A DNA stretch of 24,179 nucleotides from Promethearchaeota archaeon (GTDB taxonomy: Archaea; Asgardarchaeota; Lokiarchaeia; Sigynarchaeales; SOKP01), in contig JAEOTW010000364.1 in NCBI GenBank assembly GCA_016839655.1, positions 1-24,179 on the forward strand, in the 5' to 3' direction. Made by a program: the position numbers and the translations under genes. This document shows positions 8,587 to 16,739 of this stretch, one piece after another. Below the pieces are notes generated by a model. That model searched no databases. It was not told where the DNA came from and saw only the letters and a program-made list of their open reading frames with translations. The first letter of the stretch is position 1. The number at the start of each line of letters is the position of its first letter.

Positions 8587-10003
8587 TCTTTAAATTCTCT
8601 TCCATTGTCTCTCTAATAGAAGGGATTGAGAAATCTTTTTCATTTGGTTTTTCTAAGATCTCTAAAAGATTATATTCTGTAATCATTTGAAGAACTCCCA
8701 TAACTTTCATGCCGTGATCGTACGTTTCATTGGCATCGGATAAATTTCTCCAACAAAAGGGGCATTCGGTAGTTAATATATCCGCTCCAACTGCATTTGC
8801 TTCATCACATCGAAGACTTGCCGTCCTTATTGAAAATTCAGGATATCCTGCCCTTACTCCCCCACCAGCACCGCAACACATACTATTAAGTTTTATTCGG
8901 TACATCTCTTTGAATATTACTCCTACATCTTCTTCCAGTTTTCTAAGAATAACTCGTGGAACTTCATACCACGCATCAATTGCTTGCTTAATTTTTCGAC
9001 TATCCATCATAAGATTACTTGATTTCTCAATCATCTCTTGTTCCATGTCAACTGCGAAATGTCTACCTGTGTGACAAGGATCATGATAGGTAACGACTTT
9101 TCCCTTCAATTCTTTATTTGATTTGAATTTGATTTTCTCTTGTTGGATTAATCTTGCAACAAGTTCAAATGCATGTTGCGTTTTGAAAGGAAGCTTTTCG
9201 TCTTCAGCCATCCACTTTGGGTAATCAATAGTAAATGTTCTATAACATCCAGCACAACTGAAATACACCATTTTAACATTTTTAAATGCTTCAAGGTTTT
9301 TCTTCATTAGTTCTTGAGCTGTATCTACAGCACCTACTCTAAAGAATGGGCTTCCGCAACAAACTTCATCAGCAACTAATGTAAAATCCATTCCTAATTG
9401 TTCAAATAACTTTGCTGTTGCTATTGCAACTTCTACTTGACGATAACTGGCTGTACATCCTACATAGTAAGCAATTTTAGCGTCTTTATTATCAATAAAT
9501 TTTTCTAAACCAGCATCTTTAGCCCATTTTAATCGTTCATTAGCCGCTCCACCATAGGGATTATTACGCTCTTTTACTAATTTATCTACTAATTCATGCT
9601 TATCTATCATTGGTACTCCAGATTCCATGCATGCTGCTCTTAAAGCTTCAATAATGTCAACTGTTTTAATTTTGTTTTCACATTGAGCCGAACATTGACC
9701 ACATGTAATGCAAGGTAGAATAACATCTCGAACTTCTTCTGTAAATTCCAAATCTCCACTTAATATAGAACGTGCAATCCAAATCTTACCTGCATTCCAG
9801 AAAGCTTCCCATCCATATTCTATTCCTGCTGGACAAGCGTCTATCATTCCCTCATAGAGTACATCCCCTTGTTTTCCTGAATATTCTCCTATTCCCTCTT
9901 TATCGGGTTCACCAGAATAGGCGAATCTGCAAGCTTTGCAGTGAATACATTTATATATATCTTTTTTTAATTCTTGTAATCTTTCCATACCTGTTTTTGC
10001 CAT
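8582..10003 (-). CDS. HdrD/GlpC-like Fe-S oxidoreductase subunit with two CCG domains
   Basis: A 473-residue cytoplasmic electron-transfer protein. Two ferredoxin-type cluster sites come first: C19-x2-C22-x2-C25 with a distant C57-P, then C98, C101, C104, C108. Two CCG (DUF224) domains follow. The first has C183, C215-C216 and C250-x2-C253; the second has C310, C376-C377 and C414-x2-C417. This order is that of HdrD, GlcF and GlpC, which pass electrons between a flavoprotein and a thiol/disulfide, quinone or other carrier. It is the second gene of an operon: it starts 21 bases after the FAD oxidase, with a strong AGGAGG about 10-11 bases before its ATG. The first cluster is unusual because 31 residues separate its third and fourth cysteines, against 13 in the paralogue at 19353. 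Without HdrE-like or quinone-binding partners in the window, the final acceptor cannot be told. Confidence 0.88.
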   Translation of the reverse strand: MAKTGMERLQELKKDIYKCIHCKACRFAYSGEPDKEGIGEYSGKQGDVLYEGMIDACPAGIEYGWEAFWNAGKIWIARSILSGDLEFTEEVRDVILPCITCGQCSAQCENKIKTVDIIEALRAACMESGVPMIDKHELVDKLVKERNNPYGGAANERLKWAKDAGLEKFIDNKDAKIAYYVGCTASYRQVEVAIATAKLFEQLGMDFTLVADEVCCGSPFFRVGAVDTAQELMKKNLEAFKNVKMVYFSCAGCYRTFTIDYPKWMAEDEKLPFKTQHAFELVARLIQQEKIKFKSNKELKGKVVTYHDPCHTGRHFAVDMEQEMIEKSSNLMMDSRKIKQAIDAWYEVPRVILRKLEEDVGVIFKEMYRIKLNSMCCGAGGGVRAGYPEFSIRTASLRCDEANAVGADILTTECPFCWRNLSDANETYDHGMKVMGVLQMITEYNLLEILEKPNEKDFSIPSIRETMEENLKK

Positions 10004-10024
10004 TTTTTTATCAACCTCCTTAAT

Positions 10025-11506
10025 TTATGGAAGAGCTAGTCTTCCTGGATGCATTATCATATTAGGATCCACGAGTTTCTTGAATGCTCTCAAATACTTC
10101 CAATACATACCAGCTTGATAATAAGCTTGCACATGGATATAAGGATCAGGTCTGTAGTTAAGCCATCCCTGTTTAAGTGCATATTCAGTTGTATCCCGAT
10201 TCAAGTCTTGAACTTTTTCCAAGTCAGACTGTTTAGTAGAATCAAAGCACACGATTGGCATACAGATTGCTTGTCTGCATCGCTCAATACTTGCAATCCA
10301 CATTACTGGAGGAAATCCATATTCTTCCATCTTTTTCGTATACATGTCAGCAAAATGTGCACATTCCGGCCATGGGGTATACCAAGTAATGAAAAGAAAG
10401 CCAGCTTCCCAAAAACTATAAGGAATAGCGATCTTATTTGGCTTTTTCATTCGACTTGCAATTTGTTTGGGATGAAGTTCTTGTTTTATAATTGCATCGG
10501 GATTTTTTGCTCTTTTTTTAAAATCTTCTGCCATCTTGTCAATTCTATTAGTTACATAATCCAGCTCCTCAGCCGTCTGGCTCCAGACTTCCCAATTCAT
10601 CCACCACTGTGAAATTCCTATTTCCTTATAGAATTCATAATCATGTGGGATTTTGTCTTTAGGCCATCGAGCCATTACTAATGGATAATTGCCTCCTTGA
10701 ACCATTACAGTGTTGTGAGAGATCCCAAATTCTTGTTTTGCAACTTCAAGTGTAAGATCTTGCATATCATAAGGATTATCCATACCCCAGACAACAACAG
10801 TCTTATGTTTTGGATGTGGATAAATTTTAACAGCTACCTTGGTGATTACTCCAAAAGAGCCTTGACTTCCCATTAGAAAACTCCACATATCAGGACCTAG
10901 TCCATATTTGTAGAAAGGTTTAGCAAACGGAAGTGCCCATGAACCAGTTCTCACAACATCTCCATTAGGGAACACAATTTCACCACACATGAAATTATCA
11001 CCTTGCGGACCTACTGAAGATGTGTATAGAGAGAATCCACGATCGATTGCATCACCCATAACGGTTGCTGCGGGTGGTGCTCCATCAGGAATGGGAGGCG
11101 CCCAATCTGGATGATATTTATGCATATAACTCCAAAGCTGTCCATTTGTAACCCCTGGTTCGATGATACAATATCGATTTTCCTCATCTATTTCGATAAT
11201 TCTATTCATCCTACCTAAATCGAGTAATACTCCACCTGGTTTAATAGTTGGACAAGCAAATCCACCTGATAAACCAGCGGATACTGGACTAACAGCAATC
11301 TTCTCTGCAGAACAGTATATCAAGATTTTGCGTATTTCTTCGACATATTTTGGTCTAACTACGATATCAGGTATCTGAGATTCCAATCCCATTACCGATT
11401 TTGCCAAGTAAGATGCAGTAATTGCTTTATTGTTTGTCGCATACTCTTTGCCGACAATACCAATCATAGCTTCTAAATCTTTTTCATCCGGTAATTTATA
11501 GCTCAT
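10025..11506 (-). CDS. FAD-linked oxidase (PCMH/VAO-GlcD superfamily), module 1
   Basis: A flavoprotein dehydrogenase of about 493 residues. Numbered from the ATG at 11506, the PCMH-type FAD-binding domain covers about 45-230. It shows IVVRPKYVEEIRKIL, the pyrophosphate-binding loop PVSAGLSGGFACP (74-86), LDLGRMNRIIEID and a GSQGSFGVITKVAVKIYP segment (213-230). The C-terminal substrate domain ends with VDPNMIMHPGRLALP, the usual end of the family. Relatives include glycolate oxidase GlcD, D-lactate dehydrogenase, 4-cresol dehydrogenase and vanillyl-alcohol oxidase; the wording around SVGPQGDNF and the C-terminus recalls the VAO branch, but the substrate is open. A TTG three codons upstream (11515) could extend the frame; I prefer the ATG because no good ribosome site favours the TTG. 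It is co-transcribed with the Fe-S gene 21 bases downstream, so electrons from FAD most likely go to that protein. Confidence 0.86.
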   Translation of the reverse strand: MSYKLPDEKDLEAMIGIVGKEYATNNKAITASYLAKSVMGLESQIPDIVVRPKYVEEIRKILIYCSAEKIAVSPVSAGLSGGFACPTIKPGGVLLDLGRMNRIIEIDEENRYCIIEPGVTNGQLWSYMHKYHPDWAPPIPDGAPPAATVMGDAIDRGFSLYTSSVGPQGDNFMCGEIVFPNGDVVRTGSWALPFAKPFYKYGLGPDMWSFLMGSQGSFGVITKVAVKIYPHPKHKTVVVWGMDNPYDMQDLTLEVAKQEFGISHNTVMVQGGNYPLVMARWPKDKIPHDYEFYKEIGISQWWMNWEVWSQTAEELDYVTNRIDKMAEDFKKRAKNPDAIIKQELHPKQIASRMKKPNKIAIPYSFWEAGFLFITWYTPWPECAHFADMYTKKMEEYGFPPVMWIASIERCRQAICMPIVCFDSTKQSDLEKVQDLNRDTTEYALKQGWLNYRPDPYIHVQAYYQAGMYWKYLRAFKKLVDPNMIMHPGRLALP

Positions 11507-11732
11507 AATTTCCAACCCATTAACTAATCTTCAATTTTTAGATTTTATTTAATTAAAATTATTATTTTGGAAAATTAAGTACTGAATTTTAAATTTTCTT
11601 ATATCAATTTCATGCAAACTGTGATTTTTACTTATAGAAGTTATGTTTCATTTCTATAGGTTAAAATTTGATTTGCGAAAAGAAGTAAAAATCTATAAAA
11701 TAATGGGAATTCATTAAACACATATTTTTATT

Positions 11733-12278
11733 CTAATTTTCAACTGTTAAACATTCACTAATTTTTGAATTAACTTGATGTTTTGTTCTTCTTTTATCAT
11801 TTATTATGAAATCAATGAAGGTTTCATTGGAATCATCAATAAATTCCCAAAATTCTTCATAAATTTCTTTTGAACTCATCTTCTTTCTATCATTAGAAGA
11901 AGTATGTTTTGAAATTTTGCTTTCTACTTTTTTTTGACTATTTAATGGATGAAATTCTACTTGGTTTCCATCAAGGATTAATTTCTTGAAATGAGAACTT
12001 TTATTTCTTTCAGTTATACTAAAAGCTTTCACACCATTCCTTAAATCTGTTGAATTCTCTTGCATTAATTCTAAATCGACTTTTTGATAGCCTCTTATTT
12101 TAAAATTAATATCCATAAAAAATTGAAAGTGATGAGGACATATTAACCCTTTATGGACTGAAATCGTTGTTAATTGAGATTTCTTATTAATTCCTGAAGG
12201 GGGTATTCCAACAACACCACTCATTTTGCACGTAGGACAAATAACTTGAATTTTATTAGTCCTACCAAGATACACCAT
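11733..12278 (-). CDS. Small zinc-ribbon-like protein of unknown function
   Basis: A 181-residue cytoplasmic protein. Residues 10-71 form a compact domain with a potential metal site: C14-P-T-C17 and C48-P-H-H51, with LTTISVHKGL between them and FQFFMDINFKIRGYQKVDLEL after. From memory, a domain of this pattern (CxxC, LTTI, KGLxCxHxFQ, D-x-NFKxRGYQK) recurs in Asgard archaeal proteins, though I cannot verify this here. The rest (72-181) is hydrophilic, rich in Ser/Lys/Asp, and ends with a helix (KEIYEEFWEFIDDSNETFIDFIIND). There is no DNA-binding or catalytic motif. An AT-rich TATA-like element about 27 bases before the ATG suggests a leaderless transcript. It is divergent from the membrane zinc-ribbon gene at 12520, and the two may share the 241-base region between them. 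Confidence 0.68.
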   Translation of the reverse strand: MVYLGRTNKIQVICPTCKMSGVVGIPPSGINKKSQLTTISVHKGLICPHHFQFFMDINFKIRGYQKVDLELMQENSTDLRNGVKAFSITERNKSSHFKKLILDGNQVEFHPLNSQKKVESKISKHTSSNDRKKMSSKEIYEEFWEFIDDSNETFIDFIINDKRRTKHQVNSKISECLTVEN

Positions 12279-12519
12279 TAGAAATCCAACTCAAATGTTT
12301 TAATTTAAGGTTTGGAAATATGTCTAGATCTTGTTATTTAAACTTCAAGAATTACTAATAGGCATTTTTATCTCAATAGAGTATTACAGAATCCTCTTTC
12401 TATTAATTTTTGAAATAATCATTTTATAATTGATTTTAAAAATTGGACTCCAAATTTTTTTAATTTGACTATGATCTCACCATAATTAAGTAAAAACAAA
12501 TTAAATGATGTGATAAAAA

Positions 12520-13041
12520 GTGGTCGATTTTAACAACATTGCTATTGTTTGGCAAGAAATCGTAGATTGGTTTTTAACCCAACCACTCTTCGCACAAGTT
12601 CTTGTCATTATTGGAGTTTTTGCAGTCTTAGTGTTAGCAGTAATTATAGTTTATTATGTTCTAAAAGGTGTAGGCTATTTAATTTACTATTTACTTAAAG
12701 GAATTTATTATCTTCTAAAAGGAATTGGCCTTCTAATTTATAAAATTTTTGAAGGATTATATTACGCAATTTCAGGAAAACCTAGACCTCCACCTAAAGT
12801 AGAAGCACCACAAGAAGCACCACAGCAACAAACAACTCAAGTAAAGGAAGAGGAAGAACCTATTGTACCAATTCAAAAAGCCCCTCAATTAGTCCACCCT
12901 GAAATTACATTTTGTAGTGAGTGTGGTAATAAATTTACTGATACAATGCTTCAATCCTTATCAGAAACAGGAGTTGCATACTGTATACATTGTGGAAGCA
13001 GGAAGACTCAAGAAAACCAAGTGAGTATTGAAAGTCAATAA
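12520..13041 (+). CDS. Membrane protein with 18-residue amphipathic repeats and C-terminal zinc ribbon
   Basis: A 173-residue protein. A hydrophobic helix (23-47) is followed by an exact two-copy 18-residue repeat (47-64 and 65-82; LKGxGxLIY then xxxGxYY) rich in Gly, Leu, Ile and Tyr, with Lys/Glu spaced 11 and 7 apart. A proline/glutamine-rich linker (89-125) leads to a zinc ribbon, C132-SE-C135 and C155-IH-C158. Function is not recognised. The repeat length is exactly five alpha-helical turns, so charged and glycine positions line up on one face, as in helices lying on or oligomerising in a membrane. The start must be GTG at 12520: an in-frame stop lies two codons upstream and the next ATG is far inside the zinc ribbon. 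No ribosome site is visible. It is followed by T tracts. Confidence 0.75.
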   Translation: MVDFNNIAIVWQEIVDWFLTQPLFAQVLVIIGVFAVLVLAVIIVYYVLKGVGYLIYYLLKGIYYLLKGIGLLIYKIFEGLYYAISGKPRPPPKVEAPQEAPQQQTTQVKEEEEPIVPIQKAPQLVHPEITFCSECGNKFTDTMLQSLSETGVAYCIHCGSRKTQENQVSIESQ

Positions 13042-13042
13042 A

Positions 13043-13068
13043 TTTTTTTATTCTTTTTTATTTTTTTA
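13043..13068 (+). terminator. T-tract terminator after the membrane zinc-ribbon gene
   Basis: Three runs of six or seven T follow the stop codon directly, separated by two or three other bases. This is a clear archaeal intrinsic terminator pattern on the plus strand. No hairpin is needed or seen. Confidence 0.55.
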
Positions 13069-13112
13069 GAAGTGAAATTTTCAGATAGTATCAAATTTTT
13101 AGTTACATATTC

Positions 13113-13122
13113 AATATTTATA
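13113..13122 (+). promoter_or_regulatory. Candidate TATA box of the flavodoxin-ferredoxin gene
   Basis: AATATTTATA lies about 27 bases before the ATG at 13149, the distance expected if transcription starts at or next to the start codon. No ribosome site precedes the ATG, which fits a leaderless mRNA. Confidence 0.35.
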
Positions 13123-13148
13123 GACTACTATAATGTTGTATTTAAATT

Positions 13149-14024
13149 ATGAAAATTCCAATCATATATTTCTCTTCATCTGGAAATACTAAATATGTCG
13201 CACAATTAATTAAAAATGGATTAAAATTTGCTAATTTTGAACCAGAATTGATTCCTTTGAACACTCTAAATATAAATATTTTAGATTTTGAAAAAATTGA
13301 AGTTTTTGGTATTGGTGCTCCAATTTATGCTATGACTTTTACTTTGAATGTGATTGAGTGGATTAAAAAGCTACCTATTGCGAAAAAAAAGACGAAATTC
13401 TTTCTTTTTGATAGTAATGCTGGACTTCCAGGCCAATCAATTAAACAAATTAAGAAAATTTTAGTACAAAAAAATTATAAATTTATTGGTGCTCTTGAAA
13501 TTATTGTTCCAACGCGAGATTCTGTATTTGAATCAAAATATTTTAAATACGTTAAGTGGTCAAGAAAGAAAATAGATAAAATTTTTCAATTTGGAATTGG
13601 TTTAGGGAAAGTAATTAGTACAGAAGAGGATATTTTAGATTGGTCAAATCCTACATTATTTGGTTCATTAATTAGAGCTTATTTTCAAAAATTAGAAAAA
13701 GTATTTTATAAATACGCAAGTTGTTTAATTAGCTATAATCAAAATAGATGTATAGAATGCAGAGCATGTGAGAAAGGGTGTCCTACTAAAGCATTAATAT
13801 TCACTATGAAACCCGTTATAAATCACAAGAAATGCATTTTATGTTTTCAATGTTTACGAAATTGCCCAGAAAATGCACTTTATTTTAAATTGCTACCAAA
13901 AGTTAGATATTTTAAGGGCCCAAAAACAATTAAAGGATATATTCCACCGGATGAAATATTGAAAGAATATACTCAATTAAAAACTTTTTCAAATAGTAAG
14001 ACACCAAATCGTTTATCTTCATGA
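13149..14024 (+). CDS. Flavodoxin-ferredoxin fusion (EFR1-like electron carrier)
   Basis: A 291-residue electron carrier. The N-terminal flavodoxin domain (1-160) has the FMN phosphate loop SSSGNTKY (9-16) and GIGAPIYAM (54-62). The C-terminal domain is a 2[4Fe-4S] ferredoxin with C201, C204, C207, C211 (followed by P) and C229, C232, C235, C239 (followed by P). This is the layout of the EFRO/EFR1 family, in which FMN and two clusters are combined in one soluble chain to move low-potential electrons. Partners are unknown; the two FAD/Fe-S modules on either side and the acyl-CoA synthetase make a role in linking these oxidations to ferredoxin plausible, but that is inference. It likely starts at ATG 13149 as a leaderless message. 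Its last 52 bases overlap the 3' end of the GNAT gene on the other strand. Confidence 0.87.
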   Translation: MKIPIIYFSSSGNTKYVAQLIKNGLKFANFEPELIPLNTLNINILDFEKIEVFGIGAPIYAMTFTLNVIEWIKKLPIAKKKTKFFLFDSNAGLPGQSIKQIKKILVQKNYKFIGALEIIVPTRDSVFESKYFKYVKWSRKKIDKIFQFGIGLGKVISTEEDILDWSNPTLFGSLIRAYFQKLEKVFYKYASCLISYNQNRCIECRACEKGCPTKALIFTMKPVINHKKCILCFQCLRNCPENALYFKLLPKVRYFKGPKTIKGYIPPDEILKEYTQLKTFSNSKTPNRLSS

Positions 14025-14839
14025 TACTGAAATCCAATACTTCTTATCAGATCTGCAACATCATGCTTACAAAAAACCTCAAAAGTCTTTGTTCCTTTAG
14101 AATCAAGCTCCTTTTGAATTGTGTATTCAATCAAATCATATGCTACTTTTGGATTTCCATAAACTATCATCCAAACTTCTTGTTCTGATGGAAGCTCATA
14201 ATCATGAGATTTTCCAAATTTAATTTTATGTAAAATTGCATCTTTATTATATATCCATGAACCAAGTTCATCAGTAATATATTTTAATGGAATGTATGAC
14301 CAGCCAATACATATTTCTTCTCCAGGACCAGTGTTAAGTTCCTTATAAAACTGTTTTGCATCATTAGCAGTAAGTTCATCAATGTTAGGATTAATTTTGT
14401 TGGATAGTTTAATATCATTTGAATTTGCTGATACCAGATCCATACATTTTTTTTGCTTAAATCCATAAAACTTTGCTAATCTTATTGATGCAGAATTATC
14501 AGATCCAGTATCATATTGAGCTACTTTTACTCCTGATTTAGCTGCATATTCCACTGCATATCCTAATTGTAATTTACCGATACCTTGCCCTTGATATGAA
14601 ACTTTTATTCTTCCTCCCTCTAACCATGCTACATCATTATTATATAACTTCACTCGTCCAAATCCAATTAATTCTGTCTTGTTTTCATCTTTAAATGTAC
14701 CATAATTCATGCTTTTTTTATCTTGGAGCCATTCATCTATAACATAAGGGATATAATCATCTCCATCCCAGATATCTTTACTAATATCTTTAATTGCCGG
14801 AATGTCTTCAACTGTTAGTTCTCGGAAATAAACTTTCAT
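13973..14839 (-). CDS. GNAT-family N-acetyltransferase, probably tandem
   Basis: A 288-residue protein. The N-terminal half (1-135) is a GNAT domain: VYFRELTVEDIPAIKDI at the start, the acetyl-CoA loop YQGQGIGKL (82-90, the Q/R-x-x-G-x-G signature) and the closing SIRLAKFYGFK (118-128). Family members move an acetyl group from acetyl-CoA to an amine; the acceptor here cannot be named. The C-terminal half (about 150-288) has the spacing of a second, degenerate GNAT fold and ends in IRSIGFQYHEDKRFGVLLFEK, but I see no second acetyl-CoA loop, so it may be catalytically silent. The start is ATG at 14839; the 150-base region upstream is shared with the divergent acyl-CoA synthetase. The 3' end runs 52 bases into the flavodoxin-ferredoxin gene. 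Confidence 0.82.
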   Translation of the reverse strand: MKVYFRELTVEDIPAIKDISKDIWDGDDYIPYVIDEWLQDKKSMNYGTFKDENKTELIGFGRVKLYNNDVAWLEGGRIKVSYQGQGIGKLQLGYAVEYAAKSGVKVAQYDTGSDNSASIRLAKFYGFKQKKCMDLVSANSNDIKLSNKINPNIDELTANDAKQFYKELNTGPGEEICIGWSYIPLKYITDELGSWIYNKDAILHKIKFGKSHDYELPSEQEVWMIVYGNPKVAYDLIEYTIQKELDSKGTKTFEVFCKHDVADLIRSIGFQYHEDKRFGVLLFEKVFN

Positions 14840-14910
14840 ATAAAATCTTTCAAAACAAATGAATAAAGAAATCTAATTATTACAAAACTGTAAAATCTTC
14901 TTATAATTAA

Positions 14911-14920
14911 TTTTAAATAT
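14911..14920 (+). promoter_or_regulatory. Candidate TATA box of the acyl-CoA synthetase gene
   Basis: TTTTAAATAT stands about 75 bases before the ATG at 14990, predicting a leader of roughly 45 bases. It lies in the divergent region shared with the GNAT gene. The region is AT-rich throughout, so the call is tentative. Confidence 0.3.
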
Positions 14921-14989
14921 GGATCTGATAATAAGAATACTATTAAAATTTATTAAATCTAATTAAAAAAATCATTAATTTGATCAAAT

Positions 14990-16717
14990 ATGACAGAAAA
15001 AATGATAGAGAGTAGTCCATATTCATCTAAAATTTGGATAAAATCATATGATGATCATGTAAAGCCTGAGATTGATTTCGAAATAATATCATTAGCAGAT
15101 TCAATGAAAAGGTCTGTTAAAGATTTTCCAGATAATATCTGTTGCGATCTTCAAGGAACTACATATACTTTTAAAGAAATAGAAAAGAAAATTAATTGTT
15201 TTGCGAATTTTTTTATTGAAAATGGCTTGAAAAAGGGAGATAGAATTGCCATTCATTTACCTAACATTCCTCAGTATATTATTGCGTTATATGGAACATT
15301 TTATGCTGGTTGTACATCAACTGGAATGAATTTCCTATTGCAACCTAATGAGATAATATATCAATTGAAAGATAGCGGAGCAATTGCTTTAGTAACGTTA
15401 GATTCTTTCTATGAACAAAGCGTCAGGAAAGCTCTCTCAACTGGAGAAACTGACATTAAATTTGTCATAACCACAAATGTTGCTGACACATTAAATATTG
15501 ATTCTTCTATGAGAGAACAATTAATCAAAATAGGAAAAGTACCCTTTGGAGAGGTCATTCCTTTAGATGGAATAGAATATTTTACTTTTAAAGATATATT
15601 ATCAGACTATCCAGATGCTAAATCTCCCAATGTTAAAATAGATCCTCATGAAGATATTGCCTTTCTTCAATATACTGGTGGCACTACAGGCCCTCCAAAA
15701 GGAGCTATCTTGACACATGCGAATGAGACAATTAACCTCCAACAAGTAGTACATCAATGGGAAATTGATGTCATAAGAGGAAAAGAGATATTTATTTCAG
15801 GATTTCCATTATTCCATTTAGCTGGGATGTTTTTTAATCTTGGTGCAGTGCACTACGGTGCTACTCAACTTTTAATTCCAGATCCTAGAGATGTAAGTTA
15901 TATTGCTAATAAGATAATAGAGTATCATCCAACTTTTATGGCAAATGTTCCAAGTCTTTATTTAATGTTATTAAAAAATAGAAAATTTAAAAAAGCAGAT
16001 TTAACTTCATTCAAACTCTATGTTTCGGGTGCTGCTCCCTTTCCTGCTGAAAGTATAAGAGAATTTGAAGATGTAGTGGGGAAGCATAAACTTTTAGAAG
16101 TATATGGTATGACTGAAGCATCTCCTATTGTAACTCTTAATCCGTATCTAGGAACAAGAAAAATAGGAACAGTTGGTATTCCAGTATCAAATACTGAGGT
16201 TAAAATTGTAAATGTCTCGGATAAAACTAAAGAAGTCCCTATTAATGAACCTGGTGAGATCATTATTAAAGGACCTCAAATATTTAAAGGGTATTGGAAT
16301 AAACCTGAAGAGACAAATAATGCTCTTAAGGAGGGATGGTTTTATTCAGGAGATGTAGGCATAATGGATGATGAGGGGTATATAAAAATTGTAGATCGTA
16401 TAAAAGATATGATAATTGTCTCAGGTTACAAAGTATTCAGTGTTGAAGTCGATAATAAAATGAATAAACATCCTGCAATTGAATTATGTTCATGTATCGG
16501 AATTCCAGACCTAGATCGTCCAGGATCTGAATTAGTAAAATTATTTGTGCTTTTGAAAAAGGGATATGAAGCTAATGAGGAAATTAAACAAGACATTTTT
16601 AAGTTTGCTAAAGAAAACCTTGCGAAATACAAGATGCCTAAATTCATTGAAATTTCAGATCAGCTCCCTCTTACAGCAGTTGGAAAAATAGATAAAAAAG
16701 CTCTAAGAAAAATTTAA
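14990..16717 (+). CDS. Fatty acyl-CoA synthetase (AMP-forming)
   Basis: A 575-residue ANL-superfamily enzyme that activates a carboxylic acid with ATP to an acyl-adenylate and then to the acyl-CoA thioester. The signature motifs are complete: YTGGTTGPPKG (228-238, ATP phosphate loop), YGMTEASP (372-379), YSGDVG (452-457), the hinge segment IVDRIKDMIIVSGYKVF (467-483) and the catalytic lysine K566 in AVGKIDKK. YTGGTTG and full length fit the medium/long-chain fatty acid group, though chain length cannot be read from sequence. There is no signal peptide, so it is cytoplasmic or peripheral to the membrane. Archaea do not need fatty acids for membrane lipids; a role in fatty or aromatic acid breakdown would fit the two FAD/Fe-S oxidase modules nearby, as inference. 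It is a single-gene unit; a T-rich run follows the stop. Confidence 0.92.
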   Translation: MTEKMIESSPYSSKIWIKSYDDHVKPEIDFEIISLADSMKRSVKDFPDNICCDLQGTTYTFKEIEKKINCFANFFIENGLKKGDRIAIHLPNIPQYIIALYGTFYAGCTSTGMNFLLQPNEIIYQLKDSGAIALVTLDSFYEQSVRKALSTGETDIKFVITTNVADTLNIDSSMREQLIKIGKVPFGEVIPLDGIEYFTFKDILSDYPDAKSPNVKIDPHEDIAFLQYTGGTTGPPKGAILTHANETINLQQVVHQWEIDVIRGKEIFISGFPLFHLAGMFFNLGAVHYGATQLLIPDPRDVSYIANKIIEYHPTFMANVPSLYLMLLKNRKFKKADLTSFKLYVSGAAPFPAESIREFEDVVGKHKLLEVYGMTEASPIVTLNPYLGTRKIGTVGIPVSNTEVKIVNVSDKTKEVPINEPGEIIIKGPQIFKGYWNKPEETNNALKEGWFYSGDVGIMDDEGYIKIVDRIKDMIIVSGYKVFSVEVDNKMNKHPAIELCSCIGIPDLDRPGSELVKLFVLLKKGYEANEEIKQDIFKFAKENLAKYKMPKFIEISDQLPLTAVGKIDKKALRKI

Positions 16718-16729
16718 TTTATTAAATCA

Positions 16730-16739
16730 TTTTTCTTTT
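16730..16739 (+). terminator. T-run after the acyl-CoA synthetase gene
   Basis: Five Ts, one C and four more Ts follow the stop codon of the plus-strand gene by about a dozen bases and touch the end of the convergent protease gene. A weak archaeal terminator is the simplest reading. Confidence 0.33.

Noticed and set aside
8730..10023. Plus-strand open frames of 83 and 114 codons
   Set aside because: They are antisense to the CCG-domain Fe-S gene and have no recognisable content.
10049..10612. 187-codon plus-strand open frame
   Set aside because: It lies wholly antisense to the clearly conserved FAD oxidase, and its translation has no domain-like pattern and is rich in His/Ile/Cys typical of shadow frames.
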